From assembly GCA_022565745.1 (NCBI GenBank), contig JAIUMB010000082.1, positions 1-10,384 of the forward strand: DNA of 10,384 nucleotides. Direction: 5' to 3'. Source of the DNA: Cryomorphaceae bacterium (GTDB lineage: Bacteria; Bacteroidota; Bacteroidia; Flavobacteriales; Schleiferiaceae). Positions 1-7,327 of this stretch are shown piece by piece (position 1 is the stretch's first letter; the number at the start of each line of letters is the position of its first letter). The notes under the pieces are model-generated. The model made no database searches. It was given only the letters and a program-made list of their open reading frames with translations, and had not been told where the DNA came from. The position numbers and the translations under genes were made by a program.

Positions 1-348
1 ATTGCGCGCGTATTCATGAAAGAAGGTGGTGGTAGCATTACCATCAACAACCGCGACTACAAGGAGTACTTCAGCACAGGAACTCTTCGCTACAAGGTTG
101 AGCAACCTTTATCTTTGCTTGAATTGTTGGGCAACTTTGATATCAAGGTCAACGTAGAGGGCGGAGGAATCAACGGTCAAGCCGAAGCAGTTCGCTTAGG
201 AATTTCACGTATTCTTTGCGAACTAAACGCAGACAATCGCAAGGTATTAAAGCCTGAAGGTTTACTTACCCGCGATCCACGCATGGTAGAACGTAAGAAA
301 TTCGGTCAGAAGAAAGCCCGTAAGAAATTCCAGTTCTCCAAGCGTTAA
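1..348 (+). CDS. rpsI: 30S ribosomal protein S9 (5' end missing)
   Basis: C-terminal 115 residues of ribosomal protein S9 of the small subunit head, whose basic tail reaches toward the P-site tRNA. The reading frame is open from the first base (IARVF before the first internal Met), so the gene starts upstream; about 13 residues are missing relative to the usual ~128. Visible family features are the segment around [12 protein letters not shown], the glycine-rich [19 protein letters not shown] stretch, and the very basic C-terminus ending in FSKR, where S9 proteins end in KR. It is followed 86 bp later by rpsB on the same strand, matching the common rplM-rpsI-rpsB-tsf order of Bacteroidetes. 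The gap contains only a weak inverted repeat (CTACAG 374-379, CTGTAG 394-399) without a T-run, so read-through into rpsB is likely. Confidence 0.97.
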   Translation: MARVFMKEGGGSITINNRDYKEYFSTGTLRYKVEQPLSLLELLGNFDIKVNVEGGGINGQAEAVRLGISRILCELNADNRKVLKPEGLLTRDPRMVERKKFGQKKARKKFQFSKR

Positions 349-434
349 TCATTTTCTGTTTAGCATCGAAACCCTACAGATCCAAAATGGCTACTGTAGC
401 GTTGCTTTAATCACGAACGTAAACAAACAACATT

Positions 435-1193
435 ATGTCTCAAAAAATCGAAATCAAACCTTTGTTGGACGCAGGTGTTCACTTTGGTCATCTTACCCGC
501 AAGTGGAACCCCAATATGGCTCCTTACATTTTTATGGAGCGTGGAGGTGTGCACATCATCGACTTATACAAAACGGCTGCTAAACTTGATCAAGCCGGAA
601 TTGCAATGGGTAAATTGGCAGCGCAAGGTAAAAAAATACTTTTTGTTGCTACTAAAAAACAAGCTAAGGACGTTATTGCTGATCACGCCAAAGCACTAAA
701 CATGCCTTATATCACTGAGCGTTGGCCAGGTGGTATGCTTACCAACTTTGTTACCATTCGCAAAGCCATCAAAAAAATGGCCAATATCGATAAAATGAAA
801 GTCGATGGGTCTTTTGATACCTTGTCAAAGCGCGAGCGTCTTCAAGTTGATCGCCAACGTGCTAAGTTGGAAAAACAACTTGGTTCTATCGCTGACATGA
901 GCCGCTTGCCAGCTGCTTTGTTCGTGGTTGACGTCAATCGTGAGCAAATCGCAGTGAACGAAGCCCATAAGCTTAATATCCCTGTATTTGCCATCGTCGA
1001 TACCAATTCTAATCCCAATGACGTGGATTTCCCTATCCCTGGTAACGACGACGCGTCTAAGTCTATCGCCATTCTAATGGAGCATGTCAGTGGATATGTA
1101 CGTGATGGTCTTACTGCTCGCAAATCAGAAAAAGATAAGGGTGCCACCGACAAGGCCGCTAAAAAGGCCGAAAAAATGGCTGACGTCGATTAA
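435..1193 (+). CDS. rpsB: 30S ribosomal protein S2
   Basis: Full-length ribosomal protein S2 (252 aa), a small-subunit protein at the head-body junction on the solvent side, assembled late. The sequence has the S2 N-terminal block (residues 10-32, LLDAGVHFGHLTRKWNPNM), the conserved PYITERWPGGMLTNF segment (91-105), the coiled-coil insertion region (about 110-155), the VVDVNRE motif (164-170), and the block VDTNSNPNDVDFPIPGNDDA (188-207). The last ~25 residues are lysine- and alanine-rich and probably disordered, a variable part of the family. The ATG at 435 gives the standard N-terminus; the leader is A-rich (aaacaaacaacatt) with no Shine-Dalgarno, as usual in Bacteroidetes. It lies between rpsI and tsf, and the hairpin before tsf may uncouple tsf levels from S2. 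Confidence 0.98.
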   Translation: MSQKIEIKPLLDAGVHFGHLTRKWNPNMAPYIFMERGGVHIIDLYKTAAKLDQAGIAMGKLAAQGKKILFVATKKQAKDVIADHAKALNMPYITERWPGGMLTNFVTIRKAIKKMANIDKMKVDGSFDTLSKRERLQVDRQRAKLEKQLGSIADMSRLPAALFVVDVNREQIAVNEAHKLNIPVFAIVDTNSNPNDVDFPIPGNDDASKSIAILMEHVSGYVRDGLTARKSEKDKGATDKAAKKAEKMADVD

Positions 1194-1227
1194 TAATTTC
1201 AATCATCACATTTAAGTAATACCTCTT

Positions 1228-1266
1228 AAACGCCGACAGACTTTCTTTGTCTGTCGTGCGTTTTAG
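1228..1266 (+). terminator. Strong hairpin with short T-run between rpsB and tsf
   Basis: Bases 1228-1241 (AAACGC then CGACAGAC) pair with 1249-1256 (GTCTGTCG) and 1258-1263 (GCGTTT), a 14-bp stem with a single bulged T at 1257 and a 7-base TTTCTTT loop. The 3' arm runs directly into TTTT (1261-1264). This has the form of a factor-independent terminator, but tsf starts only 24 bases later and normally shares a transcript with rpsB, so partial termination or transcript processing is more likely than a complete stop. The structure is seen; the regulatory role is inferred. Confidence 0.7.
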
Positions 1267-1289
1267 TTTAACCTCATAAAATAATAGTT

Positions 1290-2114
1290 ATGGCAACCAT
1301 CACTGCTTCTGAAGTAAATAAATTGCGTAAACAAACCGGTGCCGGTATGATGGACTGTAAAAAGGCCCTAACCGAAGCCAATGGTGACTTTGAAGAAGCC
1401 ATCAGTATCTTGCGTAAAAAAGGTCAAAAAGTTGCGGCCAAACGCGCCGAACGTGAAACCTCTGAAGGCTGTGCGCTTGCAGCTACCAACGCCGACAACA
1501 CCTTTGGTGCCGTAGTAGCCCTTAGCTGTGAGACTGACTTCGTTGCTAAAAACGACGACTTTGTAGCGCTTACACAACGTATTCTCGATGTGGCTATGGA
1601 AAACAAACCTGCCGATGCTGAAGCGCTTAAAGCGCTTGCCTTCGAAGGTGATGTTACCATTGGCGACAAAATCATCGAGCAAAATGGCGTTATTGGCGAG
1701 AAAATCGAATTGGCAGCCTACGAAACAGTAGATGCACCTTTCGTTTCTTTCTATGTTCACATGAACAATAAAATTGCCACGGTTGTGGGACTTAATGAAG
1801 AAGCCGAAGAAGCTGCAAAAGATGTGGCTATGCAGGCAGCGGCAATGAATCCTGTTGCGCTTAATCGCGATTCAGTTCCTCAAGACATCATTGAAAAGGA
1901 ATTGGAAATTGGAAAAGAATTGGCTCGCCAAGAAGGCAAGCCTGAAGAAATGCTTGACAAAATTGCCCAGGGTCGTCTCAATAAGTTTTTTAAAGAAAGC
2001 ACTTTGGTCGATCAGGATTTTATTAAAGACGGTAAGTTGTCGGTTGCAAAATACCTAGATACCGTGAAAAAAGGACTTCACATTACCAATTATAAGCGTG
2101 TAGCGCTTGGTTAA
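1290..2114 (+). CDS. tsf: Translation elongation factor EF-Ts
   Basis: EF-Ts (274 aa), the cytoplasmic nucleotide exchange factor that releases GDP from EF-Tu so that EF-Tu can bind GTP and aminoacyl-tRNA again. The N-terminal UBA-like domain is clear (residues 4-55: VNKLRKQTGAGMMDCKKAL, then the EEAISILRKKG stretch). The EF-Tu contact motif TDFVAKN follows at residues 82-88, after VALSC. Two dimerisation subdomains make up the middle (about 60-250), and the C-terminal module has the typical QDFIKDGKLSVAKYL segment (242-256). Length agrees with Bacteroidetes EF-Ts, which is somewhat shorter than in E. coli. The ATG at 1290 gives the canonical start MATITASEVNKLR, preceded by an AT-rich leader without Shine-Dalgarno. 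It is the last gene of the rpsI-rpsB-tsf run and is followed by a strong terminator. Confidence 0.98.
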   Translation: MATITASEVNKLRKQTGAGMMDCKKALTEANGDFEEAISILRKKGQKVAAKRAERETSEGCALAATNADNTFGAVVALSCETDFVAKNDDFVALTQRILDVAMENKPADAEALKALAFEGDVTIGDKIIEQNGVIGEKIELAAYETVDAPFVSFYVHMNNKIATVVGLNEEAEEAAKDVAMQAAAMNPVALNRDSVPQDIIEKELEIGKELARQEGKPEEMLDKIAQGRLNKFFKESTLVDQDFIKDGKLSVAKYLDTVKKGLHITNYKRVALG

Positions 2115-2136
2115 TGTGGTGGTATAACTACCTTAT

Positions 2137-2164
2137 AAAAAGCCGACCTTGTGTCGGCTTTTTT
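2137..2164 (+). terminator. Rho-independent terminator after tsf
   Basis: AGCCGAC (2141-2147) pairs with GTCGGCT (2153-2159) across a five-base CTTGT loop. The preceding A-run (2137-2140) pairs with the following T-run (2159-2164), making a classic GC stem with a U-tract 22 bases beyond the tsf stop codon. The A/T flanks could let it work in both directions, but only a plus-strand transcript arrives here. Confidence 0.92.
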
Positions 2165-2226
2165 GTTTCTGTATATATCGTTGATATTAATTAATCTGCT
2201 TATTCATTTTCCACAATAAGCCGTTG

Positions 2227-2234
2227 TACATTTG
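2227..2234 (+). promoter_or_regulatory. Probable promoter -7 box for porZ
   Basis: TACATTTG fits the Bacteroidetes sigma-A -7 consensus TAnnTTTG and lies 33 bases upstream of the porZ ATG, after the tsf terminator, where a new promoter is needed. There is no TTG at the usual -33 distance, so the match is half complete. An inverted repeat CTTATT (2199-2204) / AATAAG (2215-2220) sits just upstream, roughly over the -15 to -35 region; whether it matters is unknown. Confidence 0.5.
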
Positions 2235-2267
2235 CGTTTGAGTGGCAAAGTTTCTCATCACTAGCGT

Positions 2268-4586
2268 ATGAAACGTATTTACTTTATTGGTTTGTTTTTT
2301 TTCAGTGTCTTGTTACACACTGTTGTTTACGGACAAAATGTGTTTAATTGGACCGAACACATCTCCTTCGGGTCGCTTAATGACGTTGTTCAGCACGGAA
2401 ACTTCGCTTATGGGGCAACAGATTTAGCACTTTTTTCCTACGATAAGGTTAGTGGCGATATTGAACGAATTACCAAGCAGTCAGGTCTAAGTGATGTCAA
2501 TATCGTGGCTTTGGATGTGCACAGGCGCACTGGAAGAATAGTTATCGGTTATGCCAACGGCAATATTGACTTGTATCGGAATGGAAGGATTACCAACATC
2601 AATGATATTTCACGTTCTACCCTGTTTTTAGGAAATCGGCGTATGAATCACTTGCGTGTTCACGAGGATTTGCTTTACGTGGCTATGGGCTTTGGTATAG
2701 TTGTGATCGATCTCAACGAGAACCTCGTACGTGAAACCTATATCATCGGCGAAGGCGGCGGACAAATCGATGTTTTTCAGATTGCCGTTAATACCAATGA
2801 AAACAGAATTTATGCAGGTACTGCAAACGGCTTATACTCGGCTTCTCTGAGTTCTCCACTCGTATTTTTTCAAAGCTGGCAACGCGACCCTAGATTTGAA
2901 CAGTACGATATATCATTGGTGACTGAGTTTAAAGGTAGAACATTTGTCTGTAAGCGTGAAATAGAAGGTATGGCTGAAGACAGTATATTTTATACCGATA
3001 ACGGCAATTGGGTTTATTTTGATGACTTGGTACCCCAGAATTATACCGATTTACGTGGGTCAGAAGACGTGATTATTGCGGTGAATGATTTTAGTGTAAG
3101 GTTATATAACGAGAATTTTGGTCGTTTAAATAACATAACACCCGGAAATGTTAATCGCGATAATTTTAGACCAGTTAAAGCTGTTAGAGATACCGAACGC
3201 AATCGCGTTTGGATGGCTTCAACGGAACTTGGGCTAACCGAGCTCAATCCCGGTGGTTTCTTTTTTAATTATTTGCCCAACGGACCTAAAAATAATAGTG
3301 CCTATAGCTTATATCACAATGGCAAGCAATTAAGCGTTGCTACTGCCGCACTTTCAGGAACGTTTACAGAGCAATTTAACCGATCGGGGATATTTACTTA
3401 TAAAGACTTTAACTGGGACATCATTTCCCCCGATGTGCTTAACAATGTGGCCGACATTGTGGCCATTCGCTCTCATCCCGATGACCCTAATCATATATTT
3501 GTTGCCACTTGGGGAAGTGGTTTGCTGGAGTTAAAAGATGGCGTAGAGGTTGCTCGTTATAATAACGATAATCTTCAATCGCATGCCTTAACGCCAGTAA
3601 ATAACACAAGTACCCGTATTCGTGTTGGTTGGATGGATTTTGATGATGAAGGCAATCTTTGGGTGGTGACTTCACAAAACGATAATCCTTTAACGGTATT
3701 GCGTTCCAATGGACAGTGGCAGAATTTCTCTTTAGGTTCATTTGCCAGTAGCAATACCATTATTCAACGTATGATGGTCACCAGTCGTAATCAGATATGG
3801 TTGCAAACCAGAGGTAATGGTGTTGTTGTGTGTCGAGAGTCTGAAACGGGTCAATTGGAGTTCTTTCGACTTAACCAAAACGAAGGAAGCGGAGCATTGC
3901 CCTCCAATATGGTTAATTCATTTGCTGAGGACAGAAACGGTGCAATATGGCTGGGAACTTCTGCTGGTGTGGGGGTGATTTTTAGTCCGCAAAATATTTT
4001 TGACGGTGGCGATTACGATGCAACGCGCATTACGTTTGAAGAAGATGGGGTTGTACAGGCGCTGTTGTCTCAAGAAAATGTAACCACCATATTTGTTGAT
4101 GGTGCCAATAAGAAGTGGTTTGGCACCAGTTTTAGAGGCGCATTTTATACATCATCAGACGGTCGTGAAGAAATTTATGCATTTAATAATCAAACGAGTC
4201 CTTTGCCCAGTAATGAAATTCTCGACATCACGGTAGATCCTGTCTCTGGTGAGGTCTTTTTTGCCACACCTGGAGGGATTACATCATTTAGAGGAGCGGC
4301 AACAGAAGGGGCTGATGCTTTTGAGTCGCCCTTTGCCTATCCCAATCCTGTGCGTCCAGACTATGAAGGCCCCATTTTTATACGTGGATTGGTGAGAGAT
4401 GCCCAAGTTAAGATCACAGACTTACAAGGTAATTTGGTCTTTGAAACGCGCGCTGAGGGTGGACAAGCGATTTGGGATGGAACCCTCTTCGACGGAACCC
4501 GTGCTGCATCCGGTGTTTATACCGCTTTTATGAATGATTCAGATGGTTTTCAGACGGATGTAGTGAAGATATTGATTGTAAGGTAG
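2268..4586 (+). CDS. porZ: PorZ-like double beta-propeller protein with type IX secretion C-terminal domain
   Basis: Exported protein of 772 aa with an N-terminal signal peptide (Lys/Arg, then hydrophobic residues 5-20, likely cleavage near YG|Q22-23). The body consists of repeated beta-propeller blades with motifs such as RVWMAS, LWVVTS, IWLGTSAG (about residues 560-567) and KWFGTSF, the style annotated as two-component-regulator propeller. The last ~88 residues (685-772) form a Por-type C-terminal domain: YPNP near its start, VKITDLQGNLV, IWDGTLFDGT, ASGVY and a hydrophobic end VVKILIVR. In Porphyromonas gingivalis PorZ (776 aa, two seven-bladed propellers plus this domain) is part of the PorU-PorV-PorQ-PorZ attachment complex and brings anionic LPS to cargo on the cell surface. 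Length, architecture and the recO neighbour support PorZ over a generic propeller protein. recO follows 45 bp later without an obvious terminator. Whether this organism makes the same LPS ligand is unknown. Confidence 0.85.
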   Translation: MKRIYFIGLFFFSVLLHTVVYGQNVFNWTEHISFGSLNDVVQHGNFAYGATDLALFSYDKVSGDIERITKQSGLSDVNIVALDVHRRTGRIVIGYANGNIDLYRNGRITNINDISRSTLFLGNRRMNHLRVHEDLLYVAMGFGIVVIDLNENLVRETYIIGEGGGQIDVFQIAVNTNENRIYAGTANGLYSASLSSPLVFFQSWQRDPRFEQYDISLVTEFKGRTFVCKREIEGMAEDSIFYTDNGNWVYFDDLVPQNYTDLRGSEDVIIAVNDFSVRLYNENFGRLNNITPGNVNRDNFRPVKAVRDTERNRVWMASTELGLTELNPGGFFFNYLPNGPKNNSAYSLYHNGKQLSVATAALSGTFTEQFNRSGIFTYKDFNWDIISPDVLNNVADIVAIRSHPDDPNHIFVATWGSGLLELKDGVEVARYNNDNLQSHALTPVNNTSTRIRVGWMDFDDEGNLWVVTSQNDNPLTVLRSNGQWQNFSLGSFASSNTIIQRMMVTSRNQIWLQTRGNGVVVCRESETGQLEFFRLNQNEGSGALPSNMVNSFAEDRNGAIWLGTSAGVGVIFSPQNIFDGGDYDATRITFEEDGVVQALLSQENVTTIFVDGANKKWFGTSFRGAFYTSSDGREEIYAFNNQTSPLPSNEILDITVDPVSGEVFFATPGGITSFRGAATEGADAFESPFAYPNPVRPDYEGPIFIRGLVRDAQVKITDLQGNLVFETRAEGGQAIWDGTLFDGTRAASGVYTAFMNDSDGFQTDVVKILIVR

Positions 4587-4631
4587 GATTAGAGGCGGAG
4601 AATCACTTGGGGGTTATCGAAAATACGAAAA

Positions 4632-5354
4632 ATGCAGGACAAAGCTTCATTTGTGATTCTTAAGCGCTTTCCGTTTGGTGAAAATGGGGTTGTGGTTCAT
4701 GTCTTTTCTGATGCATTTGGGAGAGTGCCGCTACTGGTGAAAAATGCGCGATCAAGAAAATCAGTCTTACCTTATGGTCTGCTTCGACCGCTTTACCTTT
4801 TCGAAGGTGTATTAAAAAAATCCGGCAATTTTTATCAAGTTCGTGAAGCACGTCCATCGATGCTTCAAGACAGTATCATGAGTGATCCCCGTAAAACTGC
4901 CATTGCTTTCTTTCTTGCTGATGTTTGGTCGGGTTGTCTTCGAGAAGAAGATCGTCAGGTAGAAATGTTTCACTTTGTAAATGACGTGGTTTATTCTCTG
5001 GAAACACTCAATGGTGGTTGGTCATATTTTCATCATTGGGTCATGCTGAAAACAGCACATCATTTAGGTTTTTCTCCTGGTGTAAGTCGGCAAGAAAACG
5101 TCACTTATCTCGATTTACAACAAGGCGAATACACATCACAATTGCCTTTTCACCCCAATGTATCACAACCAGATGACGCCAAATGTATTTCTATTTTGTG
5201 TGGACAAACTGAGTTTTCACCAGATTTGACCTTGCCCAACTGGACTAACGCAAGAAAACACGATGTACTCAAACAACTCATCGATTTCTTTCGCTTACAC
5301 GTTGATGGTTTTAAAGTACCACAAAGTTTAGAAGTCCTTCAATCAATGAGATAA
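4632..5354 (+). CDS. recO: DNA repair protein RecO
   Basis: RecO (240 aa), the mediator that with RecR helps load RecA onto SSB-coated single-stranded DNA in RecFOR recombinational repair. The N-terminal OB-fold region (residues about 1-80) shows the family pattern: VILKRFPFGENGVVVHVFSDAFGRVPLLVKNARS, then LLRPLYLFEGVLKKSGNFYQVREA. The helical C-terminal part contains AIAFFLADVW (90-99) and the HHWVMLKTAHHLGFSPG segment (134-150). The four-cysteine zinc site of many RecO proteins is absent; only two scattered cysteines occur past residue 190, as is usual for Bacteroidetes RecO. The ATG at 4632, preceded by A-rich sequence, gives the expected N-terminus. It lies 45 bp after porZ and is probably co-transcribed with it; a large hairpin follows the stop codon. 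Confidence 0.93.
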   Translation: MQDKASFVILKRFPFGENGVVVHVFSDAFGRVPLLVKNARSRKSVLPYGLLRPLYLFEGVLKKSGNFYQVREARPSMLQDSIMSDPRKTAIAFFLADVWSGCLREEDRQVEMFHFVNDVVYSLETLNGGWSYFHHWVMLKTAHHLGFSPGVSRQENVTYLDLQQGEYTSQLPFHPNVSQPDDAKCISILCGQTEFSPDLTLPNWTNARKHDVLKQLIDFFRLHVDGFKVPQSLEVLQSMR

Positions 5355-5363
5355 CAATAAAAG

Positions 5364-5408
5364 AAAGAAGCCATTTGAGCTAAAGTATTTCACTCAAATG
5401 ACTTCTTC
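5364..5408. terminator. Bidirectional terminator between convergent recO and coiled-coil gene
   Basis: AAGAAG (5365-5370) and CATTTGAG (5372-5379) pair with CTCAAATG (5393-5400) and CTTCTT (5402-5407), 14 bp with one C/A mismatch and a 13-base loop. It begins about 10 bases after the recO stop and lies about 20 bases beyond the stop of the minus-strand gene. On the minus strand the hairpin is followed by a T-rich stretch (complement of 5355-5364), so it should work best for that gene; the plus-strand side has no clean T-run. Confidence 0.72.
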
Positions 5409-5427
5409 GTGTTATGAATATTGGGGG

Positions 5428-6318
5428 TTAATCCTTAATTTTTTGCTTTAAATCTCTGCGCTTTTGTTGAAGATCCTTAATTCTCGTCTTGTGATGCTCT
5501 CGCGTGCCTTGGTGTTTAGATATCTCTTCTTCGTAGTTTCTAATGTCGTTTCTGTGATCCAGAATTTTTTTGCGGCTTTTTTCCTCTTCCTTTTTGGCCT
5601 TCTTAAGCTGTTTGTTGAGCTTTTTCTTAGATTTTTTGGACTTCTTATAAGCAGCCTTGTCTTCACCTTTGGTACTTAACATGGCATTTCTTTCTTTCGA
5701 AATATCGCCAATTAATTTTTGCTGCTCACCTTCAAGCATGGTTATCTCATTTTGTAGTTTGCTTATTTTGTTTTCGCTTTTGACTATGTTTTTTCTGAGT
5801 TTTTTGATTTTCTTGTTAACCTTTTTAAGGTCTGATTCTTCACCTTTTCTATCAGAACGTGCATCTTTCATTTTTTCCTTGATGATATAGCCATATACAT
5901 ACTCACCAAGTTGTTTGATTTCTTCAGAGAAAAAAGAAGACATGGAGCCGGTTTCGGGATCTACCCAGCCAGAGCTGCTCATTAAAGCCGCGTGTATCAC
6001 ACTGCCATCACCTTCAGGCAAAACCATCATGTATATGCTAACGGTATCGTTGATGGTGTTACCCCAAAAGAAAGATGCTGTTTTCATAAAGGCCCCATCA
6101 CTTCCTATTTTTGACCCGGATATGCTTCTCAGTTTACGGTTTAATCGCTTAGAGGCCACTTTATAATTCGCTTCAGGAATGAAGACAGAGTATGATTTTT
6201 TTGAATCGTTAGGCATTTCCTCAATTGTCCGTGTCTCTACCGTGCAGCAATGTTCACCAGCAAATACACTTGTAGAAGTAAAAGTGAAGAGCAAGAGTAG
6301 AATGAATAACTTGTTCAT
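5428..6318 (-). CDS. Uncharacterised exported protein with C-terminal Lys-rich coiled coil
   Basis: Predicted 296-aa exported protein; I do not recognise the family. The start is taken at the ATG at 6318, because it gives a clean signal peptide (MNKL, hydrophobic residues 4-20, AxA-like end VFAG). A longer reading from 6405 would run through the rpoD terminator. Cys24 and Cys25 follow the likely cleavage site but do not form a lipobox, so soluble periplasmic or surface location is likelier than a lipoprotein. Residues about 28-142 look like a small mixed alpha/beta domain (YSVFIPEANYKVASKRLNRKL, MKTASFFWG, VSIYMMVLPEGDGSVIHAALMSSSGWV). Residues about 145-296 are almost wholly charged and helical, with heptad-like spacing and many Lys/Glu, predicted to be a long coiled coil. 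It stands alone between two terminators. Possible roles such as envelope scaffolding are guesses. Confidence 0.85.
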   Translation of the reverse strand: MNKLFILLLLFTFTSTSVFAGEHCCTVETRTIEEMPNDSKKSYSVFIPEANYKVASKRLNRKLRSISGSKIGSDGAFMKTASFFWGNTINDTVSIYMMVLPEGDGSVIHAALMSSSGWVDPETGSMSSFFSEEIKQLGEYVYGYIIKEKMKDARSDRKGEESDLKKVNKKIKKLRKNIVKSENKISKLQNEITMLEGEQQKLIGDISKERNAMLSTKGEDKAAYKKSKKSKKKLNKQLKKAKKEEEKSRKKILDHRNDIRNYEEEISKHQGTREHHKTRIKDLQQKRRDLKQKIKD

Positions 6319-6344
6319 GTTGTAGTTTTTTAAATTTGTTGAGG

Positions 6345-6352
6345 TAAAGGTA
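6345..6352 (-). promoter_or_regulatory. Possible -7 box for the coiled-coil protein gene
   Basis: On the minus strand these bases read TACCTTTA, one base from the Bacteroidetes TAnnTTTG -7 box, 26 bases before the chosen ATG at 6318 and just downstream of the rpoD terminator. No TTG is visible at the -33 position, which would fall inside the terminator stem. It supports the shorter start but is weak on its own. Confidence 0.25.
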
Positions 6353-6354
6353 AT

Positions 6355-6388
6355 AAAAAAAGCCGCGTATATGATAACGCGGCTTTTT
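6355..6388 (-). terminator. Rho-independent terminator after rpoD
   Basis: GCCGCGT (6362-6368) pairs with ACGCGGC (6377-6383) around an eight-base loop. The flanking A-run (6355-6361) and T-run (6384-6388) extend the stem and supply seven U residues on the minus strand. It starts 20 bases past the rpoD stop and also lies upstream of the next minus-strand gene, insulating it from rpoD transcription. Confidence 0.92.
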
Positions 6389-6408
6389 AAGATTGATTTT
6401 TTCAATGC

Positions 6409-7272
6409 TTATCCCAAGTATGTCTTGAGGATTTTACTCCTTGATGTATGCTTCATACGTCGAATGGCCTTTTCTTTAATCTGACGCACACGTTCGCGGG
6501 TCAAGTCAAATTTTTCTCCAATTTCCTCAAGGGTTAATGGATGCTGACCACCCAATCCGAAGTACAAGCGTATAACGTCTCCTTCTCTTGGCGTAAGCGT
6601 TGCTAAGGAACGCTCAATCTCAATGCGAAGGGATTCGTTGAGGAGATCTTTGTCGGGGTTGGGACTTTCACCGTACGACAATACATCGTACAAGTTGCTG
6701 TCTTCTCCTTCCACCAATGGCGCATCCATGGATACATGGCGGCCGCTGTTACGCATAGATTCCTTTACATCGCCTTCGTTCATCTCCAGTTGACCGGCAA
6801 TCTCTTCAGACGAAGGTTGGCGCTGGTGCTCTTGCTCCAGGGCTGCATACGCTTTGTTGATTTTATTGATGGCGCCGATCTTGTTAAGCGGAAGACGCAC
6901 AATGCGGCTTTGCTCGGCCAATGCCTGCAAAATCGACTGACGGATCCACCAAACGGCGTATGAGATAAACTTAAAACCACGTGTCTCATCAAAGCGTTGT
7001 GCCGCCTTGATTAGTCCTAAGTTACCTTCGTTGATAAGGTCGGGAAGGGTGAGTCCTTGGTTTTGGTATTGCTTGGCTACCGATACAACAAAACGGAGGT
7101 TGGCTTTGGTAAGCTTTTCCAAGGCCACTTGGTCACCCGCTTTGATGCGCTGAGCCAATTCAACCTCTTCCTCGGCGGTAATCAAATCGACTTTACCAAT
7201 TTCTTGAAGATATTTATCCAACGAAGCGGTTTCGCGATTGGTAACCTGCTTCGTGATTTTTAATTGACGCAT
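6409..7272 (-). CDS. rpoD: Primary RNA polymerase sigma factor (sigma-70/sigma-A, Bacteroidetes type)
   Basis: Housekeeping sigma factor (287 aa) that directs RNA polymerase to most promoters. Region 1.2 is at about 15-48 ([19 protein letters not shown]), region 2 at 53-123 with the -10/melting motif [16 protein letters not shown] (99-114), region 3 at 130-208, and region 4 at about 221-280 with the helix-turn-helix segment [28 protein letters not shown]. Like other Bacteroidetes primary sigmas it lacks the acidic region 1.1 and is much shorter than the E. coli protein. The ATG at 7272 gives the family start MRQLKITKQ; the frame could also start at a GTG six bases upstream, but nothing favours that. 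It lies 55 bp after pnp with no terminator between, so read-through from rpsO-pnp is possible in addition to its own promoter, which I could not identify. A strong terminator follows. Confidence 0.97.
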   Translation of the reverse strand: MRQLKITKQVTNRETASLDKYLQEIGKVDLITAEEEVELAQRIKAGDQVALEKLTKANLRFVVSVAKQYQNQGLTLPDLINEGNLGLIKAAQRFDETRGFKFISYAVWWIRQSILQALAEQSRIVRLPLNKIGAINKINKAYAALEQEHQRQPSSEEIAGQLEMNEGDVKESMRNSGRHVSMDAPLVEGEDSNLYDVLSYGESPNPDKDLLNESLRIEIERSLATLTPREGDVIRLYFGLGGQHPLTLEEIGEKFDLTRERVRQIKEKAIRRMKHTSRSKILKTYLG

Positions 7273-7327
7273 TGCCACAACTCAAAAGGTTTTAATGGTG
7301 AAATAATTTAACGAACGAAAAGCGTGT

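Noticed and set aside
374..399. Inverted repeat CTACAG/CTGTAG between rpsI and rpsB as a terminator
   Set aside because: Only six pairs with a 14-base loop and no T-run; too weak to call.
2186..2195. Palindrome ATTAATTAAT upstream of porZ as an operator
   Set aside because: Short AT-only palindromes are expected by chance in an AT-rich intergenic region and nothing else supports it.
6319..6405. Upstream extension (29 residues) of the exported coiled-coil protein
   Set aside because: The extension runs through the rpoD terminator stem and would bury the signal peptide; the ATG at 6318 gives a normal signal sequence.
7273..7327. Promoter between pnp and rpoD
   Set aside because: I looked for TAnnTTTG on the minus strand and found no convincing match, so none is reported.
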